A DNA stretch of 64,000 nt. Origin: Cololabis saira. Lineage: Eukaryota; Chordata; Actinopteri; Beloniformes; Belonidae. The translations under genes and the position numbers were made by a program. The stretch is taken from positions 45,717,868 to 45,781,867 of the forward strand of contig NC_084591.1 of assembly GCF_033807715.1 (NCBI RefSeq). Direction: 5' to 3'. The stretch's first letter is position 1, and each line of letters starts with the position of its first letter. This document shows positions 57,117 to 64,000 of this stretch, one piece after another. A model generated the notes under the pieces. It was given only the letters and a program-made list of their open reading frames with translations, ran no database searches and had not been told where the DNA came from.

Positions 57117-57867
57117 GTACAGTTTTTACCAGCGTAACGTTGTTATGACTAATAAATCCCACCGCACCAGGTGCGCTTGACCGTTGAAACAGTGTCGCTC
57201 TCAGCTCCAACACACAACCTTTTCACGGGTTTATTTTCCTCGTTAGCAACTCCACATATGCCAACTTAAACAACGATCATTGTCAGCAGGTAATCAACAG
57301 CTCAGCTTCACCAGTTAAACCAAGTTGCAGTATAAAAAAACACAGAAGAAGCAAATTAACGGCCGATATTACTACTGTTAGAATAACCGTTTACACTAAG
57401 AATAAAACCATATGAATCGTAGAAGGCAAAATAACATGCCCGAACAAGAAAAATTCACACACCTCCCACTTGGGCTACTTGTGCTCGACCAAGTAGGCCA
57501 CAATAACCTATATTAATTTTCCAATGAAATACACAGATAAAGTGCAACCCCTCAATTGAGAAAATACAAAAACAACATAACTGTCCAGTGACACAGATGT
57601 TTTCAAATGCATTCAATTGTCCATACTTTCAAGTCCTTAGGAGAGTAAGTTAAGCCTCCTCCTGCTGCTCTACTGGTAGCAGCACCACCAACCGTCTGAC
57701 GTCCCTGTGTAGCACCGTTGAAGGACACGGCTCCTGGTTCCTCCTGGCCTGGACCACGCTGATAGGAAGACTATGACAAACTCTCACTTACCTTTATCAT
57801 CTGGACACGCCTCCTCGACACGACCAAGCCTGAATCGCCCCCGGAGGGCATTTTGGTCTGGAACCCA
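57117..57867. other. Sequence without recognised features
   Basis: No exon, RNA gene or repeat shared with the rest of the window seen. Confidence 0.5.
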
Positions 57868-59784
57868 TACCAGGGGCCTCATGATCAAAATGTGTGTGGA
57901 TTTCAACGTGAATCCGTGCGTGGAATTTTCACGTACGCAAAAAAAAATTCTGATGTTCCGAACTGTGCGTACGCCCAAATCCACGCAGGTTCCTTTGAAC
58001 ATCACAATCAACGGGGATTTGAGCGTATATGCAGGAGCACAACACTCCTCCCTGTCTCCTCCCTCAAATACATTTATTTGAATATGATGAGGATAATTAT
58101 CCATTAAAAAACGCTCATCTTAACAAGGAACTTGCAAAAACAAGTAAAACAAATTAAAAAAAACATCGGCTGTGAGCTGAAGACAGTCCTGTCAAAAGTT
58201 GAGGCCTGGAAAAAATAATTTATTTGGAGGCATTTCTTCTGATTTAAACTGCATTGCATTATGGGTATTGTTGTTCTTTGCTTTGTGTTGCGTTCCGTGA
58301 AGAGTTGTTGTTTTATTATGATCGTAGGGTTTGTGAATGTTTATGGGCAGCATTAGTGCATCATGACACTCTGCTTTTCTTGTTTGTATTTTAAGAACCG
58401 ACACCAGAACTTAAATTTGTGGATGAAAAACGGCTCCTCGTTCCGCTTTATTGTCACGCGTATTATAAACTAACGGATTAAGATCAACGTACACGTGTAT
58501 TGAGTCTTACACATTGTGGATGTCCGTGATCAACTCTCTCATAAGTATAACAATATGAACAATATAAACTTATGTTTAAAACATGAAGCATTACGACCTG
58601 ATTCCTCTGCTGCAGAAATAAAGACAACTTGTGCCGACGGGATTATCGAGGTGCAAACGTGAGAAATAAAGAGCAAAGTTGCTGTAACTCGGAGTGTTTC
58701 ATCCGCAGGAGGAGAGACCGGTCTCGGTCCATCACTGGGAGGAGAGACTACTCTTAGTCCCGGCCTCCATTACTGGAGAAACACTTTCTGGATCCTGCAG
58801 AACCTGCAGCCGACTCGGTATGAGACTCTGAAAGTCGCCAAAACATTCAATAAAAACTTATTTTATTCAACTTCATTCATGCATTTCTGAGTCACATCAG
58901 TCGTACCAACCAACCTTTCCGTTACATCTTAGTTTTATTATAAAAGACAACTTTACAGAACCGATTTTTCGCTGCAAAATGTATTTTAATGTTTTTCTGT
59001 CCAGACACAGTTATGGGATGTTTTAGGATCTGGCTTTAATCTCCAGTACTCGTCCCATACGGTCGTCATGACGACAGATGTCCGACCTGTAGCAGCTCCA
59101 GCTGAAGCATCATGTTGGTCTGAACCGGAGCAGCTGGTCCAGTTCAGGACAGAGATCCAGAAGATCCTCTTGGTACCTGAACCAGCTGATGGTTCAGTCT
59201 TAGTCCTGGACCAGCAGGTCCAGACTAAACCAGCTGATGGTCCAGTCTTAGTCCTGGACCAGCAGGTCCAGGACTAAACCAGCTGATGGTCCAGTCTTAG
59301 TCCTGGACCAGCAGATCCAGACTAAACCAGCTGATGGTCCAGTCTTAGTCCTGGACCAGCAGGTCGGTGTGATCTGATCATCAGCAGGTTCCTCTAACGG
59401 AGCCAAAGCTCCATCAGGATTTGCTGGTTCCATCGTTGATCTCCTTTAGTTTTATGTTCAGATCATGTGGTTGATTGTGAGATTGTTGCAGTTCCACTCT
59501 TGTGTAACTTATCTGGTGATGTCGGGACTGTCATGTCCTTCACGTGGTCGATAACTTATTGTTGACGTCACGTTTCCTCATATTCTGCACTTCACTGCAT
59601 CACCAGTGAGTGTCGCCAACGGACAAAACCTCAGATGTGCGTACGCCAGCCTCGATGTGTGAGTGAAGGACCGCAACTTTCTACGTTCAAATACATTTTT
59701 GTATATCCGACCGTGAGCGTAGAAAGTGGCATACGCACGTTTTTTGTGCACCTCACGTTTTGTACATGAGGCCCCTGGACATGT
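57868..59784. mobile_element. 1.9-kb inverted-repeat DNA element (CCAGGGGCCTCATG ends)
   Basis: Left end CCAGGGGCCTCATGATCAAA and right end TTTTGTACATGAGGCCCCTGG are inverted, followed inward by matching GTGCGTACGC/CGTACGCA-rich stretches. The superfamily is not settled; TIRs of this style occur in Harbinger/ISL2EU-like elements. The interior has no convincing transposase. A truncated relative lies inverted at about 62,150-62,766. Confidence 0.75.
59178..59368. repeat. Four 48-49-bp minisatellite units inside the DNA element
   Basis: Units start ACCAGCTGATGGTCCAGTCT and contain GTCCTGGACCAGCAGGTCCA; the fourth is cut off. The two longer frames here are repeat translations. Confidence 0.9.
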
Positions 59785-59869
59785 CCTGTCTTCAGCAGGG
59801 GAACGTCTGACCCTGCAGGATCTGAGTCCCTGATCGTAGTGTGTTACTGATGGTTCCTTTGTTACCTCG

Positions 59870-60958
59870 GGAACACAGGCCAGAACGCAGCTCCCGAGGC
59901 TCCAGCCTGCAAACATGCACAAAAGAGAAAAAAGGGGGGCCGGCACAAGAAACTACAGGAACGATGGACAAAAATGATAGCTATGAGATATTTATAATAA
60001 ATAAAAATGGTAATGGAGAAGAGAGGAAGGGAAAAGGAGAGGAGAAGAAGGGTGAGAGGCACCGCCCAGCGGATCATGTCGGTGCCCCCCTGCAGCATAG
60101 GCCTATAGCAGCATATCTACCGCGAAGCTATATTTGAGACTAACTATTATAGTCTTGTTCTATAGCTGCAACTATGACTACTGACTCTAACACACTAGAG
60201 TTTACACTACCTAGAGATTTACCAACACCAGCTAGAGGTTTACTAAACACTAACTATAGGCTTTACTAAACAGAAAGGTTTTAAGTTTAGTTTTAAAGGT
60301 GGAGGTGGTGTCAGCCTCCTTAACCCAGATTGGAAGTTGGTTCCATAGTAATGGTGCCTGATAGCAGAACGCCCGCCCTCCAAATCTACATTTGGATACT
60401 CTAGGAACTACGAGTAAACCTGCACCCTGGGAGCTGAGAGCTCTGCCAGGAACATAAGGCACTATCAAATCTTGTAAATACTGCGGAGCTAAGCCGTTTT
60501 GGGCTTTATATGCAAGTAATAAAATTTTAAATTGAATTCTGAATTTTACAGGTAGCCAATGGAGCGACGCTAACACTGGAGAGACGTGGTCTCTCCTGCT
60601 GATTCCTGTCAGTACTCGTGCTGCTGCATTTTGGATCAGCTGTAGCCTATTCAGCAAATTACTTGGACATCCTGCTAATAACACATTACAGTAATCCAGT
60701 CTAGAAGATACAAACGCATGAACTAGTTTTTCTGCATCCCTCTGCGAGAGGATTTTCCTAATTTTTGCAATATTACAGAGATGGAAAAACGCTATTTTAC
60801 AAACCTGATTAACATATGGTTTAAACGACAAATCCTGATCGAAAACAACACCAAGGTTTCTCACAGTTGCACTGGAAGCCATCGCAACACCATCTAATCC
60901 CTTCCTAAGATGCTCTGGACCAAGAATGATAACCTCTGTTTTGAGGTGATCATTTTTA
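59870..60958 (-). mobile_element. L2-type LINE with the longest RT frame in the window
   Basis: The minus strand carries a 210-codon frame (60,882-60,250) and then a 3' UTR to about 59,870 shared with other copies. The 5' portion including the catalytic domain is missing, and the usual TTGAA tail is absent, so both ends are cut. It interrupts or abuts a Tc1 fragment at about 60,958. Confidence 0.88.
60250..60882 (-). pseudogene. L2 LINE reverse-transcriptase C-terminal region, 210 codons
   Basis: It contains N-L-G-V-V-F-D-Q-D-L-S-F, S-S-R-L-D-Y-C-N-V-L-L-A-G, R-L-Q-L-I-Q-N-A-A-A-R-V, L-A-S-L-H-W-L-P-V-K-F-R and the terminal S-T-F-K-T-K-L-K-T-F-L-F. These are the standard blocks following the catalytic site in L2-clade elements. 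The open frame is intact but lacks the catalytic F/Y-A-D-D and the endonuclease, so it is a dead remnant and the best-preserved reference for the other L2 fragments here. Confidence 0.9.
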
Positions 60959-61434
60959 CCCCACGGGGTGAGATCTTGGAGCCAGATGGAGGGAGATTAT
61001 CAGTGTCTTGTACGTATTCCGTTTTCTAATAATTGATCCCACAGTTGATTTCTTCACCAAGCTGTTACCTGTTGCAGATTCAGTCTTCCCAGCTGGTGCA
61101 GGTCTACAGTTTTAAAAGTTATCTAAAAGTGCCATTAATCCAGGTAACGAGTGGAGGACAGAGGAGCCTCTTAAAGAAGAAGTTACAGGTCTGTAAAAAA
61201 ACTGAAATCTTGCTTGTTTGTAGGTGACCAAATACGTATTTTACCGAGGAATTTACCAATTAATTCAGTAAAAATCCTACAATGTGATTTCCTGGATTTC
61301 CTGGATTCTTTCCCCCCATTCTGTCTCTCATAGTTGAAGTTACCGATGATGGAAATTACAGGCCTCTCTCATCTTTTTAAGTAGGAGAACAGTTTGTGGC
61401 AGGCTGACTAAATACTTTTTTGTCCCACTGTATG
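60959..61434 (-). mobile_element. Tc1/mariner element, 5' part with transposase N-terminal remnant
   Basis: The minus strand runs from the end TACAGTGGGACAAAAAAGTA (61,434) to a damaged N-terminal transposase piece (61,090-60,960). That piece reads K-K-S-T-V-G-S-I-I-R-K-R and, after a frame change, S-K-I-S-P-R-G, the paired-like DNA-binding region of fish Tc1 transposases. The catalytic DDE part is missing at the L2 junction. Confidence 0.82.
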
Positions 61435-61724
61435 TTTGATCTGCTGTCTTTATGTTTTTTTAATACACTTTTACAGAATTTGCTTTATTTGTGTAGCTGT
61501 GTAAGAAATAAGTTTCACAGGTTATGGCTGCTGATCTGACAAAACACTTTGCTCCAAAATGTACTTTCCACTGATTTTTAACAATTACTCTAAAAAAAAA
61601 AAAAAAGTCCAAGCACATCACAGAGCGTCTGCAGGGTTACATGGACACCAGTTGCCTCATGTACAGAGTGTGGCACGTCACTTTTCTTTTTTTAAAGGTT
61701 TTTGTGGCATACCTGGCCTTTATT

Positions 61725-62095
61725 CAGTGCGTTTACATGGGAAGTTTAATTCCTCTTTAATTCAGAATTTAAATCAAATCCAATTTAAAATGAGTAAAAA
61801 TTACCATGTAAACACCTAATTCTGAATAAAAATGGCCATTCTGAATTAGACTTAATTCCAAAGTAGCTGATTTATTCCGATTTTAAATCCAAATATAATA
61901 ATTCCGGGATCATGTTTACACTCATTCCTCTTTAAATTAATTCCGGTCTTTCTGCTTGTTCCCTCGCCCGTCTGTCTCCATGATCTTATATTCCTGCTGG
62001 GCTGGTTTTCCAAACAAAGTTTCAAGATGCAGCAGCAGTAAACGCTGGTCAAGAGCAGAGACCATTTATTTAATAAATAGCTTAGACGACCTGCA
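61725..62095. repeat. DNA-element fragment, inverted copy of 18,540-18,905
   Basis: GTTTAATTCCTCTTTAATTC, ATGTAAACACCTAATTCTGA and TGTTCCCTCGCCCGTCTGTC are the reverse complement of matching words at 18,640-18,900. Family unassigned. Confidence 0.75.
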
Positions 62096-62149
62096 AATAA
62101 CTAAAAGAACAGATGGCAAGAAACATAAAAATTGTGAGCTTTTCAAAGT

Positions 62150-62766
62150 TTAACGGCTAAGTTTGTTACAATGTTTTACTTATGAGAGAGGTGATTGCGG
62201 ACATAGTCATCTAAGACTCAAAACACACGTATATTGGACTTAATCTGTTAGTATATAATACACGTCAAAGCAGAATAGAACGAGGAAAGCAGGTTTTTCA
62301 TCCCATCAACTTAAGTTCTGGGGTCGATTCCTAAAACACAACGCTTCAGGGAATGCAACAGAAAACAAGGAACAATGATACCCATAATGCAATTAGGTCA
62401 ACACAAACAGCAGCTACTCTGTATTCTTTAACAGCTTACATCTGAAGAAATGCTGCCAAACTAATTATTTTTACAGGCCTCACGGCCTATTTTTTTCTCT
62501 TTACAAGTTCCTTGTTTGGATGAGCGGTTTTTCATGGATATTTCTCTTCATCATCATATTCAAATTGATATACTTCAGGGAGGAGTCAAGGAGTATTTTG
62601 TTCCCGTGTCCACGTTCATTGTCACATTGATTGTGATGTTCAAATGAAACGTCCGTTGATTTGGGCGTAGGCACAGTTTTAAAAATCAGATTTTTTTTTG
62701 CATTGGCAAGATTTACAGCAAGGATTCACGATGAAAGCCACGCACTCTGCACATGAGGCTCCTGGA
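62150..62766. mobile_element. Truncated inverted relative of the 57,868 element
   Basis: It ends GCACATGAGGCTCCTGG at 62,766. Reading leftward it matches the left part of the 57,868 element (AATTTGGGCGTA/TACGCCCAAAT, ACATCACAATCAA, AACAAGGAACTTG, GCATTATGGGTAT). The opposite end is missing. Confidence 0.7.
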
Positions 62767-62982
62767 GAGGAAGTTCCCACCCGATCCCGGTTACTGCAAC
62801 CAAGAAAGGTGCAGAAAAAATTGATTTCAATTTCTTTTTATTTTGCATACAAACAAAAGAAACTGATGAAAATGGAGATAATCTGTGGTGGCGGCCATCT
62901 AAAACATCTTCAACATTTTACTTTTTTAAACTTTCAATATTCTTCCCAAAATAAAACGCTTTATCCGATTAGCAATCCCCCT

Positions 62983-62985
<3 letters not shown>

Positions 62986-63014
<29 letters not shown>
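62986..63014. repeat. (AC)n microsatellite
   Basis: About 14 AC units. Confidence 0.97.
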
Positions 63015-63279
63015 CAGGTTGCAGCAGACACACAAGACGGTCCTTAATCTCTCCAAAAACATTAATAATAAACCCAGAAATCATCATCACCCTGAGGACC
63101 CAAAACATCTTTGATTAACATTTTTTCAGCCTAAAACAACTGATTTAATAATCCAGGTTTGGCTTTGGTGACAATACTTTTTGCAGACAATTGGTTCATT
63201 TTTTAAATGTATTTTATGAGATTTAGTTACATTAAACAGATAGACCTGAAACATTCCTGTAAATGGCCCTATTGCATGT

Positions 63280-63720
63280 TGCAGCACGGTGAAGGCTGTT
63301 GGTAGTCGGGGCCGGTGGCTCACCAACCATAGTCAGAAAAACCGTCAAATCAAAGTCACTAGAACTTAAAAGGAGCATGAGGCAGGATAGAGGCAGGATT
63401 TATGAAAAAAATTTGTACGTTAGTTTTCTAGTAATAATGTCAGGTGAAGCGTTCCAAACCAAAAAGAATGAGCCCTCTAGTGTATCTCTCCATTGCCTTG
63501 AACAGGCTGTGTGCTGCAAAATATGCTGCAATTCTGGGCCCGAATTTCCCGCGCTGTCCTGCGGATGTGACGTCACATGACGCTGCATGCGCGTTCTCGA
63601 CGGCGCACGAGTAAACATTGGATACGCGTTTGAGTCATGGAGGCAGCTTCAACTTGAATTGGGACTGAAAACAGATGCTGACATGGCTCATTTCCTACTG
63701 ACCAGGTAAGATAACATTGT
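63280..63720. other. Possible dispersed repeat with an exon-like 5' segment
   Basis: GGAGCATGAGGCAGGATAGAGG and the GTGACGTCACATGACG palindrome look like an abundant fish repeat. An ATG at 63,683 followed by A-H-F-L-L-T and donor-like GTAAGA at 63,707 could be a short first exon, but nothing else supports a gene. Confidence 0.35.
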
Positions 63721-63754
63721 AAGTCTGATTTAGAGCTTGATTTGAACGGCGCTC

Positions 63755-63870
63755 CCGTAGAACTGGGCGATATATCGAGATTTTAATATATATCGATATA
63801 TTTTCAAACGCGATATGGTACGAGACAATATCGTTTACGGTATATCGATTTAAAAAAAAAAAAAAAAAAG
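63755..63870. repeat. Fragment of a TATCGATATATCG-rich dispersed repeat
   Basis: CTGGGCGATATATCGAGATT, ATATATATCGATATATTTTC and TATATCGATTT followed by an A run are typical of a common fish repeat end, with palindromic TATCGATA words. Confidence 0.55.
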
Positions 63871-64000
63871 TATGATTTTGATATAGCTTATTTTGTGACA
63901 AATTTACTTGAATGTTTTATTTGAGATTTGCACAAATGTTTTGTTATTTGCACAACTGTCAACCTCAGTGGAAAAGCCGCCTGTTACTGTCTACATTGTA

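Noticed and set aside
56839..57213. 124-codon leucine/serine repeat protein
   Set aside because: Translation of the 21-22-bp minisatellite; no start context or homology.

Overview
The window is eukaryotic, vertebrate DNA, almost certainly from a teleost fish and tentatively a percomorph. It has GT-AG introns, one spliced copine gene, a Pol III tRNA array, and a dense mix of L2, RTE and L1-like LINEs, Harbinger, hAT, Tc1 and TTAA-flanked DNA elements, a tRNA-derived SINE and many microsatellites. Most long open frames are repeat translations, not genes.

Layout. 1-15,384: a head-to-tail array of a unit of about 1,235 bp (12 units carrying a tRNA, plus a truncated edge unit). Each unit holds one intact tRNA-Glu(CTC) on the minus strand with a Pol III terminator. 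It also holds a 3' half-tRNA relic, a relic of a DNA-transposon end and two LINE reverse-transcriptase fragments. 15,385-16,365: a decayed piece of the array unit and a dispersed repeat. 16,366-40,219: the last six exons of a copine gene on the plus strand, best matched by CPNE2. They encode 239 C-terminal residues covering the copine/vWA domain. The introns are filled with nested transposons. 40,220-about 40,400: 3' UTR with two overlapping AATAAA signals. 40,400-64,000: intergenic or unassigned sequence made mostly of transposons. These include an hAT element with an exact 8-bp target duplication, two abutting Harbinger-type elements (one with MYB/SANT-like exons), a second THAP-bearing element, LINE ends, minisatellites and a Tc1 fragment.

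The first copine exon here encodes the MIDAS-like motif and opens in phase 0 after an acceptor. The two C2 domains must therefore be encoded to the left of the window. This would place the whole tRNA-Glu array inside a copine intron, antisense to it, with an intron of more than 16 kb. That arrangement, if the assembly is right, is the most unusual feature of the window. The second most unusual is a pair of internally deleted elements that keep a YqaJ-associated-like reading frame at one end and a THAP first exon, in convergent orientation, at the other.

No bacterial operon, CRISPR array or viral gene was recognised.
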